Assembly (NCBI RefSeq): GCF_004959925.1
Contig: NZ_SPUW01000004.1
Coordinates: 62,001-126,000 of the forward strand
DNA from: Pseudooceanicola onchidii
GTDB lineage: Bacteria > Pseudomonadota > Alphaproteobacteria > Rhodobacterales > Rhodobacteraceae
DNA: 64,000 nt
Direction of reading: 5' to 3'
The notes under the pieces are model-generated. The model searched no databases, was not told the origin of the DNA, and worked only from the letters and a program-made list of their open reading frames with translations. The position numbers were made by a program, and so were the translations under genes. Of the stretch, positions 51,958 to 60,341 are shown piece by piece (position 1 is the first letter of the stretch; each line of letters starts with the position of its first letter).

Positions 51958-52911
51958 ATGAAACTACATATTACAATGGCGGCAACCGCCGTCGCGGCGT
52001 TGGCCACATCCGCAGCAGTCGCGGCGGATTGCGGCAGTTTCCCCGAACGTCCGATCGAAGTCGTCGTGCCCTATGGTGCGGGTGGAGCGGTCGATGTCAG
52101 TTCGCGCACCCTGGCCGAAGCGGTCAAGGCCGTCGCGGGCTGGGACCTGCGGGTGGCGAACCGCACCGGCGCGGGCACTGTGACAGGTCAGGACTACCTG
52201 GCGTCCCAGGCGCCCACTGACGGCTATACGATCGGGGTCATGCCGCTGATGGCAGCCGTGCTGAACGATCAGGACGAACGCAATTCGCTCGAGCCCGGTT
52301 CGCTCGAAGTGGTCGAGACAATCGCCTTCGATCCGTGGCTGTTCGTGGCCAAAAAGGGTGAAACCCTGGAAAGCCTGACCGAAAAGGGCAAGGCGGGAAA
52401 ACTGCGCTACGCGTTCAGTCCGGGTTCAGAGCAGGGCCTGATGGGCGACAAGCTGCAGGCAAAGGACGGCTATGAAATGGCGCGCGTGCCTCTGTCGGGT
52501 GGCGTCAACCGGCTCGGCGGCCTGCTCAACGGGTCCGTTGATATCGCGCCCAGCTTCTATGGCGAGGCCAAGCAGTATTTCGACGGTGACGTGATGGTGC
52601 CGATCGGATTTGCAAACAACGTTCCCTACTGGGCAGACGGGTCCATTCCCGCGCTTGGTGCGGAAGGCTACGATTTCCCGACCAACGTTTGGGGGTCCTA
52701 TCGTGTGGTGCTGGTCCCCTCGGCCGTGCCGGACGACATCAAGAGCTGTATCGCCGACACCATGACCGAGGTCATGGAAAGCGAGAAGGGCAAGGAGATC
52801 TTCCTTGAAAAGACGATCCGCGTCGATCCCGTCGGTCACGAGGCCGCCAAGGCCAAGTACGGTGAGTTCGAGGCGATTGTGAAAGACCTGCTCGCGGCGG
52901 CGAAGGGCTGA
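51958..52911 (+). CDS. tctC: TTT solute-binding protein TctC/Bug family (system 3)
   Basis: A 317-residue periplasmic protein with a signal peptide (cleavage near V-A-A-D-C at about residue 23) and the Bug motif V-P-Y-G-A-G-G-A-V-D. It is more divergent than the other two: V-A-N-R-T-G-A-G-T replaces V-E-N-K-P-G. Start at ATG 51958 behind GGGAGGAAAG. One-base overlap with tctB (TGATG). Confidence 0.93.
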   Translation: MKLHITMAATAVAALATSAAVAADCGSFPERPIEVVVPYGAGGAVDVSSRTLAEAVKAVAGWDLRVANRTGAGTVTGQDYLASQAPTDGYTIGVMPLMAAVLNDQDERNSLEPGSLEVVETIAFDPWLFVAKKGETLESLTEKGKAGKLRYAFSPGSEQGLMGDKLQAKDGYEMARVPLSGGVNRLGGLLNGSVDIAPSFYGEAKQYFDGDVMVPIGFANNVPYWADGSIPALGAEGYDFPTNVWGSYRVVLVPSAVPDDIKSCIADTMTEVMESEKGKEIFLEKTIRVDPVGHEAAKAKYGEFEAIVKDLLAAAKG

Positions 52912-53447
52912 TGGCCGACCGGACGGACATACCGGACGGTGCGTCCGTCCCGTCCGCAGCCGCCCGGATCGTGAGGATTGCGGCCCATGTCGCAATCCTC
53001 GCCCTTGCCGGGGTGCTGCTGAAAGACATTCTTGCCACGGAAGGGGTGCGAAGATGGCCCGATCAGGGCTTCCCGCTTCTGGTCGTCGCGTTCGCCGCGT
53101 TGACTGCGGGGCCTGCCCTGATCCGGTCAGTCAAAATGCCGTCACCGGACTGGGGCGAAAACCTCGCCGGATCGCTCAGCCGGTCGAACAAGATGCGGCT
53201 GGGGCTGTTCGCGGCGACTTGGCTGGTCTTCGGGCTTGTCCTTCCGCTGGTCGGGTTCCTGGTCTCCGCCACGCTGGCGATGACAGTTTCGGCGGTCGCG
53301 CTTGCACGTGCGCGCCCCTGGCTGACGTTTCCCATTGCCGCGATCATCGCGGTGCTGATCTTCATCTTCTTCCAGAGGGTGCTCTATGTCGGCCTGCCAC
53401 TTGGTCCGCTGGACCGGCTGGTCATCCAGAGCATTCCGAAAGGCTGA
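52911..53447 (+). CDS. tctB: TTT transporter small permease subunit TctB (system 3)
   Basis: A 178-residue membrane protein with a ~20-residue polar start followed by four hydrophobic helices. The loop after the first helix reads R-W-P-D-Q-G-F-P-L, a variant of the usual G-P-G-x-F-P. Position between tctC and tctA secures the call. Its first codons contain the inverted repeat GGACGGAC (52921-52928)/GTCCGTCC (52943-52950). Confidence 0.88.
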   Translation: MADRTDIPDGASVPSAAARIVRIAAHVAILALAGVLLKDILATEGVRRWPDQGFPLLVVAFAALTAGPALIRSVKMPSPDWGENLAGSLSRSNKMRLGLFAATWLVFGLVLPLVGFLVSATLAMTVSAVALARARPWLTFPIAAIIAVLIFIFFQRVLYVGLPLGPLDRLVIQSIPKG

Positions 53448-53450
53448 CCT

Positions 53451-54971
53451 ATGGGCGGTTTCGAGCATCTCATTGATGGCCTGGCCGTCGCGCTGCGTCC
53501 GGATTGCCTTCTGGCGGCAGTGGGCGGCGTGATCGTCGGCATCATCTTCGGCGCCATTCCGGGCCTCAACGCAACACTCGCCATTGCGCTTTTCCTGCCC
53601 GTGACATTCCTGATGCCGCCCGACGCGGCGCTGATCCTTCTCAGCGCGCTTTACGTGGCTGGCATTTACGGGGGGTCAATATCGGCCGTGGTTCTGGGCA
53701 TTCCCGGCACTGCCGCCTCTGTCATGACAGCGGTCGAGGGCTACGGGATGGCCCGGCAGGGCCAGGCGAACCGGGCACTGCAGATTTCTGCCTTTGCGTC
53801 GGGACTGGGCGGTCTGCTCTCGGCCATCGCGCTTGTGACGATGACGCCTGCACTGGCGCGCGTGGCGCTCAGTTTTGGCCCTTCCGAATTCTCGCTGCTG
53901 ATCGTTTTCAGCCTGCTGCTTGTCATCCTGATGTCACCGCAGAACCTCTTCGCCGGATTCGGCGCGACGGCGCTTGGGCTGATGTTCGCGATGGTGGGCT
54001 ACGACCCCGTCGCCGTGGGAGAGCGCCTGACATTCGGTATCGCCGAATTGCGGGGCGGGTTGCCGCTGGTGCCTGTCCTTCTGGCCTTCTTCGCTGCGCC
54101 GCAGGTCATTCGCCTGGCCGTCGATGCGTTGCACGGCACCCGGACGGCAGTTGAGACGACCGATCACCTCAGCTTTTTCGGAACCGCTGCCGCGACGTTC
54201 CGGCACAAGTGGTCCGTCCTGCGGGCCTCGACCCTGGGGCTGGGGATCGGCATCCTGCCGGCCGTCGGGGTCGAAACCTCGCCAATCCTGGCGCATACGA
54301 TGGAAAAACGGTTCAGCAAGGATCCGAAGTTCGGCGGGGGCAGTGAACATGGGCTGATCGCGGCAGAAAGCGCCAACAACGCAACTGTGGGCGGATCGCT
54401 GATCCCACTGATCGGCCTGGGCATTCCGGGCAGCGCACCGGCTGCCGTGATGCTGGGCGCGCTGACCATGCACAACGTGGCCCCCGGCCCCCTGATCTTC
54501 ATCACCAACGGCGAAGTCATCTATGCGCTTTTCGCAGGGTTCATCGTGATCAACGTGTTGATGATGATCGTCGGCGTGCTGCTGGCCCGTCAGTTCGCAC
54601 TGACACTCAAGCTTCCCAAGGGCCTGATCGCCACATTCGTTACGGCTGCCGCGATCTTCGGAAGCTATGCCAGCGGGACCAGTCTGACCTCTGTATTCGT
54701 TCTTCTGGGTGGGACTGGCGTTGTCACCGTGATGCTTCTGGCCGGTATCCCGATCCTGCCCTGCGCACTGGCCTTCGTGCTGGGCCGGACGCTCGAAAAC
54801 CAGCTCGCCGTCTCCTTCGCTTCGATGTCCGGGATCGGCGACCTGCTGAGCCGCCCTGCCTCGGTCGTGCTGATAATCCTGACGCTTGTCGCCGTGGTCA
54901 TCCTGATGCGCATGCGACGGGCGGAACAGGCCAATTCCACCTCGGCGAACCTTGAGGAACCCGTATCATGA
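53451..54971 (+). CDS. tctA: TTT transporter large permease subunit TctA (system 3)
   Basis: A 506-residue polytopic protein: G-A-I-P-G-L-N, Y-V-A-G-I-Y-G-G-S-I-S-A-V-V-L, and L-G-I-P-G-S-A-P. Where systems 1 and 2 have G-A-L-P-G-T-G-G it reads G-I-L-P-A-V-G, a sign of a separate TctA lineage and substrate. Three bases after tctB; ATGA overlap with the aldehyde dehydrogenase gene. Confidence 0.92.
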   Translation: MGGFEHLIDGLAVALRPDCLLAAVGGVIVGIIFGAIPGLNATLAIALFLPVTFLMPPDAALILLSALYVAGIYGGSISAVVLGIPGTAASVMTAVEGYGMARQGQANRALQISAFASGLGGLLSAIALVTMTPALARVALSFGPSEFSLLIVFSLLLVILMSPQNLFAGFGATALGLMFAMVGYDPVAVGERLTFGIAELRGGLPLVPVLLAFFAAPQVIRLAVDALHGTRTAVETTDHLSFFGTAAATFRHKWSVLRASTLGLGIGILPAVGVETSPILAHTMEKRFSKDPKFGGGSEHGLIAAESANNATVGGSLIPLIGLGIPGSAPAAVMLGALTMHNVAPGPLIFITNGEVIYALFAGFIVINVLMMIVGVLLARQFALTLKLPKGLIATFVTAAAIFGSYASGTSLTSVFVLLGGTGVVTVMLLAGIPILPCALAFVLGRTLENQLAVSFASMSGIGDLLSRPASVVLIILTLVAVVILMRMRRAEQANSTSANLEEPVS

Positions 54972-56362
54972 ACACACGCACCACGCCGCCGATCCTGTCG
55001 ATCAATCCCGCGACCGGAGAGACGCTGGCCGAATTCTCGTCCGACAGCGCCTCGGTCATCGAGGCAAAGCTTGCCGCCACCGCTGCTGCACAGTCTGACT
55101 GGGCGCGGCTGACGATCGAAGAGCGCTGCGGATTGCTTGACAGGATGGCCAAGGCGTTGCGCTCCGGTGCGGCGGACTACGCATGTCTGATCACGCTGGA
55201 AATGGGCAAACCGATCGCCGAGGCCGAGGCTGAAATCGAGAAATGCGCCTGGTGCTGCGAGCATTACCGTGACCAAGCCGCGGCCTATCTGAAAGGCGAG
55301 GTCATTGCCTCGGGGGCAAGCCACTCCGAGGTCGTGTTCGATCCTCTCGGATCGGTTCTTGCGGTCATGCCCTGGAACTATCCGTTCTGGCAGTTCTTCC
55401 GCTTTGCCGCACCGGCCCTTGCTGCGGGGAATGCAACCCTGCTGAAACATGCCAGCAACGTGCCGCAATGTGCCCTGGCGATTGCCGATGTCATGGCCGC
55501 TGCCGGGGCCCCCGAGGGCTTGACGGCCACGCTCATGATAGGGTCGGGGGCTGTGCGCGGTGTTCTGGCTGATCCTCGCGTCGCAGCGGTGACCCTCACC
55601 GGATCTACCGAAGTTGGTGCGCAGGTCGCCGCCCAGGCCGGGGGTCTGCTGAAGAAACAGGTGCTTGAGCTGGGTGGTTCGGATCCGTTCATCGTTCTTG
55701 AGGATGCCGATATCGATGCCGCCGTCGCCGTTGCCGTCAAATCCCGGTTTCAGAACACGGGGCAAAGCTGCATCGCGGCCAAGCGCTTTATCGTCGTCGA
55801 TGCCATCGCCGACCGTTTCGCCGATGCATTCACCGCGGGCGCCGCGGCGCTGAAAGTCGGTGATCCCTTCGACCGCTCGAACACCCAGGGGTCGATGGCC
55901 CGCGCCAACCTGCGTGACGAACTTCACGACCAGGTTACCCGCGCCCTGACCGACGGCGCGACGCTGCGCACCGGCGGCGCGCCGCTGGACGGGCCAGGTG
56001 CCTTCTATCAGCCGACCGTTCTAGATCATGTCACCCCGGACAACCCGGTTTTTCGCGAAGAAACTTTCGGACCCGTCGCGGCCATTGTCCGCGTGCCCGA
56101 TGCGGACACCGCCGTGGCGCAGGCGAACGCGACGGAATTCGGTTTGGGGGCCGGGCTGTGGACCGCAGACCTCGACCGGGCCCGGACGCTGGCCCGCCGG
56201 ATCGAGGCAGGGGCGGTCTTTGTCAACGGCCTGGTCGCCTCGGATCCGCGGCTGCCCTTCGGTGGAATAAAACAGTCGGGCTACGGCCGCGAACTAGGCG
56301 CCTGGGGTATCCGCGAATTCACCAACACCAAGACCCTATGGGTCGGCCCTGCAAGTTCCTGA
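54968..56362 (+). CDS. NAD(P)-dependent aldehyde dehydrogenase
   Basis: A 464-residue aldehyde dehydrogenase: P-W-N-Y-P-F-W (residue ~137), T-L-T-G-S-T-E-V-G, general-base Glu in L-E-L-G-G-S-D-P, catalytic Cys in N-T-G-Q-S-C-I, and E-E-T-F-G-P-V. The L-E-L-G-G-S-D-P variant and length point to the succinate-semialdehyde dehydrogenase branch. In this operon it would oxidise a semialdehyde product of ring cleavage to a carboxylate. Confidence 0.93.
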   Translation: MNTRTTPPILSINPATGETLAEFSSDSASVIEAKLAATAAAQSDWARLTIEERCGLLDRMAKALRSGAADYACLITLEMGKPIAEAEAEIEKCAWCCEHYRDQAAAYLKGEVIASGASHSEVVFDPLGSVLAVMPWNYPFWQFFRFAAPALAAGNATLLKHASNVPQCALAIADVMAAAGAPEGLTATLMIGSGAVRGVLADPRVAAVTLTGSTEVGAQVAAQAGGLLKKQVLELGGSDPFIVLEDADIDAAVAVAVKSRFQNTGQSCIAAKRFIVVDAIADRFADAFTAGAAALKVGDPFDRSNTQGSMARANLRDELHDQVTRALTDGATLRTGGAPLDGPGAFYQPTVLDHVTPDNPVFREETFGPVAAIVRVPDADTAVAQANATEFGLGAGLWTADLDRARTLARRIEAGAVFVNGLVASDPRLPFGGIKQSGYGRELGAWGIREFTNTKTLWVGPASS

Positions 56363-56383
56363 GACGACGAAAAGGACGAACCC

Positions 56384-57454
56384 ATGGACGCCACGACGCC
56401 CCTTACGATTGCCCCCGATACGCTGCGCGCCTTCGTTCGCGACGTCTTTGTTGCCCATGGAATGCCCGAGGGGGACGCAGCGATCGTCGGCGAAGCCATG
56501 GTCGAGGCGGACCTTCATGGCAGTGACGCGCACGGCCTGTTCCGGCTGGCCCGTTACATCGACCGGCTCAAGGCCGGCGGCTTCAACCTCAATCCCGACA
56601 TCCGGGTCGACAAGCGAAAGGGCGGGCTGGCCCGGATCGACGGCGACGACGGCATGGGTCACCTGGTCGTCCGCCGCTGCACTGATGAAGCCATCTCGCT
56701 GGCCCGCGACCACGGGGTCGCCTGGGTCGGCTGCCACAATTCGAACCACGCCGGCGCGGCGGGCGTCTGGGCCATGCGGGCCGTGGCACAGGACATGATC
56801 GGCATCTACATGGCCGTCGGCAGCGCCAATCACATGGCGCCATGGGGCGGGGCGGATCTTCTTCTGTCCACGAACCCGATCGCCATCGGCGTTCCCGGCG
56901 GTGAGGGCGGGCCGGTCCTCCTCGACATGGCGACGACCAATGTGGCCTACGGCAAGGTCAAGATGGCCGCCGCCCAAGGCCGCGACATGCCCGAGGACTG
57001 GATGATCGACGCGGATGGCAACCCGCTGACCGACCCAAAGCAGTCGTCCGGCGGATCCCTTCTGCCGATCGGCGGGGCCAAAGGCTATGGGCTGGCCCTG
57101 ATGATCGGGCTTCTGGCAGGCACGCTCAACACCGCCGCCATGGGCAAGGCGGTCGTCGATTTCAACGCCGATGACGAAACACCGACCAACACCGGGCAAT
57201 CGATCCTTGTCATTGACCTCAAAGCGCTTGGCGATCCCGCGTCGTTCAAGCGGGATATCGACCGTGTGCGGTCCGAAATTCTGGGCTCGCGGTTGCGGCC
57301 AGGCTTTGACGAGATCAGGCTGCCGGGCGATCGTGCCATGCGCCTGCGGCGGGACCGGGCCGAGACCGGTGTGCCCTGTTCACCGGTTCTGCTGGAAAGC
57401 TTGCGCGGTGTCGCCAAGGATGCCGGGATTGCCGCATTGGAGGACAGAACATGA
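56384..57454 (+). CDS. Ldh2-family (malate/L-lactate/ureidoglycolate-type) oxidoreductase
   Basis: A 356-residue NAD(P)-dependent dehydrogenase of the Ldh2/YlbC family: D-L-H-G-S-D-A-H-G (residues ~46-54), catalytic His in S-N-H-A-G-A-A-G, and G-A-K-G-Y-G-L-A. Members reduce or oxidise 2-keto/2-hydroxy acids such as malate, lactate, sulfolactate or Delta1-piperideine-2-carboxylate. Four-base overlap with the cupin gene. Confidence 0.91.
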   Translation: MDATTPLTIAPDTLRAFVRDVFVAHGMPEGDAAIVGEAMVEADLHGSDAHGLFRLARYIDRLKAGGFNLNPDIRVDKRKGGLARIDGDDGMGHLVVRRCTDEAISLARDHGVAWVGCHNSNHAGAAGVWAMRAVAQDMIGIYMAVGSANHMAPWGGADLLLSTNPIAIGVPGGEGGPVLLDMATTNVAYGKVKMAAAQGRDMPEDWMIDADGNPLTDPKQSSGGSLLPIGGAKGYGLALMIGLLAGTLNTAAMGKAVVDFNADDETPTNTGQSILVIDLKALGDPASFKRDIDRVRSEILGSRLRPGFDEIRLPGDRAMRLRRDRAETGVPCSPVLLESLRGVAKDAGIAALEDRT

Positions 57455-57867
57455 CAAAGACCCCGCTTGTCTTCACCAAGGACCGGATCGGCTCCTATGA
57501 TCGCGGCAACGGTGTTGTCACACAGCTGTTCTGCTCGGGCGAACGCTGCGGGGCCGAGGTCACGACCGGGACCACGACCCTACCCGTCGGCAGATCCGTC
57601 CAGCTTCATTCGCACAACTGCGATGAACAGATCGTCATCCTGCAAGGTCATGCAGAAGCCGAATTCCGGGGTGAGCGTTTCCCGATCGGCCCGATGGAGG
57701 TGGCGTTCATCCCCAAAGGCGAGGTGCATTGCTTCCACAATGTCGGTGACGAGACGGTGGTGATGCTGTTTATCTACGCCGCGCCCGAGGTGACGCGCAC
57801 CTTCGCCGGCTCGGGCGAGACCGTGCGCCACCTGTCCGAACACGATCTCGCGCAGCCACGGTCATGA
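57451..57867 (+). CDS. Cupin-domain protein
   Basis: A 138-residue single cupin: metal-ligand set H-S-H-N-C-D-E-Q (residues ~53-60) and G-E-V-H-C-F-H-N (~93-100). No other domain. Small cupins may be dioxygenases, isomerases or sensors; in an operon with a molybdenum hydroxylase and semialdehyde dehydrogenase a catalytic role on a pathway intermediate is plausible but unproven. Coupled to the genes on both sides by ATGA overlaps. Confidence 0.88.
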   Translation: MTKTPLVFTKDRIGSYDRGNGVVTQLFCSGERCGAEVTTGTTTLPVGRSVQLHSHNCDEQIVILQGHAEAEFRGERFPIGPMEVAFIPKGEVHCFHNVGDETVVMLFIYAAPEVTRTFAGSGETVRHLSEHDLAQPRS

Positions 57868-58325
57868 GCGACGGACGTGTCAGTTTCACGCTGAACGGTG
57901 AACCGGTGGAGATCGAGGCGCCCGAGGCTGAACCCCTGCTGTGGACGCTTCGAAATCGGCTTGGATTGACCGGCGCACGGTTCGGATGTGGTGAGGGATC
58001 TTGCGGCGCCTGCGCGGTTCTGGTCGACGGCCAGATCGAGACATCGTGTTCCCTCAAGCTCTGGGCGGTCGAAGGGCGGCGCGTCGAAACGGTCGAAGGT
58101 CTGGGCGATCACCCCCTGATCGCAGCCTTCGCGGCCGAGCGGGCAGGCCAGTGCGGATATTGCTTGTCGGGTCTTGTGATGCGGGCGAAGGGGCTTCTTG
58201 ACAACACCCCGGATCCGGACCGGGCCGAGATCATCGCCGCTCTCGATGAGGGCCTGTGCAGATGCGGAGCACATCCGCGAATCCTACGCGCCGTGGCGCG
58301 GGCGGCCGAGGACTTGCGCGGATGA
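57864..58325 (+). CDS. Molybdenum hydroxylase [2Fe-2S] subunit (IorA/NicA type)
   Basis: A 153-residue two-cluster ferredoxin subunit. Plant-type [2Fe-2S] ligands lie in F-G-C-G-E-G-S-C-G-A-C-A (residues ~38-49), followed by one more Cys (S-C-S), and the second cluster in C-G-Y-C-L-S-G and C-R-C-G-A-H-P-R-I. It passes electrons from the molybdenum subunit encoded next. There is no FAD subunit gene, as in isoquinoline and nicotinate hydroxylases that use cytochrome-type acceptors. Confidence 0.93.
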   Translation: MSDGRVSFTLNGEPVEIEAPEAEPLLWTLRNRLGLTGARFGCGEGSCGACAVLVDGQIETSCSLKLWAVEGRRVETVEGLGDHPLIAAFAAERAGQCGYCLSGLVMRAKGLLDNTPDPDRAEIIAALDEGLCRCGAHPRILRAVARAAEDLRG

Positions 58326-60340
58326 CTGGGATGAAACTGTCGAAAAGCCTCGAAAACTATCCGCTGATATCGGATTGGCTCAAATTTCCCGAGCCGGGGC
58401 GTGTTTCGGTCCGGTCCGGCCGTGTCGAGATCGGTCAGGGCATCTCGCTTGCGCTACGTCGGATCGTAGCAGGGGCGCTGAACCTGCCAATGGCGCAGAT
58501 CGACCTTGTTGCTGGGGATACCCGCAGCGGCCCGGACGAGAATTATACCGCCGGCAGCATGTCGGTCGAACTGAGTGGCCTGGCCCTGCGGGCCGCGGGG
58601 CAGGCGGCGCGGGCCGTCGCGGGGCAGGGGGATTTCTGGGCCATTGCGGCCTCTGGCGGTTTCGATGTCCCGATCCGGGATAACCTGCCCGACACGCCAC
58701 AGGCGGAACCCGATCTCTTGCTGGATCTGTCGGTTGCCGCATCCGAAAGCATACGTGACCGTATCCTTGGCGGCGGCTACATTCATGACCTGCGGTTGCC
58801 CGACATCGTGCACGCAAGAGTCCTGACGCAGCCACACCCGCAGGCCAGGCTGCTTGATCTGCCGCTAGCCGAGATTGAAGCCATGCCAGGTGTGCTTGCC
58901 GTCCATCGAGACGGCAGCTTTGCCGCAATCCTCGCTGCGTCCGAGGCCGAAGTCATGAGCGCTGTCGCACGCGCCGACTCCCTTGCAGACTGGGACCAGC
59001 CCGACGGGGGCGTTCAGACAGCCGACGACCTGCTTGCAGGCACGGCACAGACCGAAGTCATGACAGATACGGGCGTTGATGCGGTGACCGGAAACCGGCG
59101 CATCACCGGTGAATTTGCACGGCCCTTCCTGACCCACGCCTCGATCGGGACATGCTGCGCAATTGCGCAGTGGCATGACGACAGGCTGAATGTCTGGAGC
59201 CATGCCCAAGGTCCGTTCCAGCTGAAAGCCGGTCTGGCGCATGCCCTGAAGCTTGCGCAAGACCAGATCGACGTGATCCATATGCCCGGTGCCGGGTGCT
59301 ATGGCCACAACGGTGCTGACGACGTCGCCTTCGAAGCCGCCCTGCTGGCGCGTGCGCGGCCGGGCGCGCCAATCCGGCTGGCGTGGCGCCGGGCCGATGA
59401 ACTGACCCGGGGGCCGCTCGCCCCGGCGATGCGCAGCCGTGCGACGATCACGCTTGGTGACGACGGGGGCATTGCCGCCTTTGACCTAGATATCGTCAGT
59501 GCCCCGCACCAGCGCCGTCCTGGCCCGGGCAAGCCCAACTTTGCGGCAGGCCCGTTGCTGGACAAGCCCGTTCTGCCCGCTCCGGCGAGCGAGCCCCCGC
59601 CGGCCAATGGCGGAGGATCTGATAGGAACGGTGTCCCGATGTACCGGTCGGGCGCGCTGCGGGTTGCCCGACGTGTGGCGTACGATATCCCGTTGCGGAC
59701 ATCGGCGATGCGCGCTCTCGGGGCCTATGCCAATGTCGCGGCCATCGAGCTTGCCATGGATGCGGCTGCCGAAGAGACCAGGCAAGATCCGGTGTCGTTC
59801 CGGCAGGCGGCGCTGGATGATCCCCGTGCTCGGGATGTCATCCGGCGGGTGGTGGATCTGTCGGGATTTGCGACGGAGACGGACGGCGACTCGGCCATGG
59901 GCCTGGGGTTCGCGCGCTACAAGAACAAGGCCGGATATTGCGCGGTCGTCCTCGAAGTCATGGCAGGCGAGAGCCTTTCCGTGCCGCGCCTCTGGGCCGT
60001 CGCGGACGTGGGAGAAGCCATCGATCCGGATGGCGTGGTGGCGCAGATCGAAGGGGGTGCGATCCAGGCACTCAGCTGGAGCCTGAAGGAAGAAGTGCCC
60101 ATAATCGGGGGTGCGCCCGCGGTTTCAGACTGGGAAAGCTATCCGATCCTGCGGTTTTCCGAGATCCCCGAGATCAAGGTCGCGCTGATCGGCGACCCGG
60201 CGTCGCCCCCACTTGGCGCAGGTGAAATTGCGCAGGGCCCGGTGGCAGCAGCACTGGCCACTGCGGTTCGACGCCTGTTCGGCCTGTCGTCGATTTCGGT
60301 GCCGTTGACGCCCGACGCCCTTGCCCGGCAAATCATCTGA
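58322..60340 (+). CDS. Molybdenum hydroxylase large subunit (IorB/NicB type)
   Basis: A 672-residue xanthine-dehydrogenase-family protein. The molybdopterin part begins at once (G-R-V-S-V-R-S-G-R-V-E-I-G-Q-G; Y-T-A-G-S-M-S-V-E), a hammerhead-like domain follows (~165-230), and the active-site Glu is in P-P-L-G-A-G-E-I-A-Q-G. This order, with the hammerhead inside, is characteristic of the isoquinoline/nicotinate type. It adds a water-derived OH to a ring carbon next to nitrogen, or oxidises an aldehyde. Shorter than many relatives (~700-780). ATGA overlap with the small subunit. Confidence 0.9.
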   Translation: MTGMKLSKSLENYPLISDWLKFPEPGRVSVRSGRVEIGQGISLALRRIVAGALNLPMAQIDLVAGDTRSGPDENYTAGSMSVELSGLALRAAGQAARAVAGQGDFWAIAASGGFDVPIRDNLPDTPQAEPDLLLDLSVAASESIRDRILGGGYIHDLRLPDIVHARVLTQPHPQARLLDLPLAEIEAMPGVLAVHRDGSFAAILAASEAEVMSAVARADSLADWDQPDGGVQTADDLLAGTAQTEVMTDTGVDAVTGNRRITGEFARPFLTHASIGTCCAIAQWHDDRLNVWSHAQGPFQLKAGLAHALKLAQDQIDVIHMPGAGCYGHNGADDVAFEAALLARARPGAPIRLAWRRADELTRGPLAPAMRSRATITLGDDGGIAAFDLDIVSAPHQRRPGPGKPNFAAGPLLDKPVLPAPASEPPPANGGGSDRNGVPMYRSGALRVARRVAYDIPLRTSAMRALGAYANVAAIELAMDAAAEETRQDPVSFRQAALDDPRARDVIRRVVDLSGFATETDGDSAMGLGFARYKNKAGYCAVVLEVMAGESLSVPRLWAVADVGEAIDPDGVVAQIEGGAIQALSWSLKEEVPIIGGAPAVSDWESYPILRFSEIPEIKVALIGDPASPPLGAGEIAQGPVAAALATAVRRLFGLSSISVPLTPDALARQII

Positions 60341-60341
60341 C

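Noticed and set aside
53120-53135. CGGTCAGTCA inside tctB resembling half of the TetR motif
   Set aside because: Only a half-site, inside coding sequence, with no left arm. A similar half-site CTGACCG near 36827 was also discounted.
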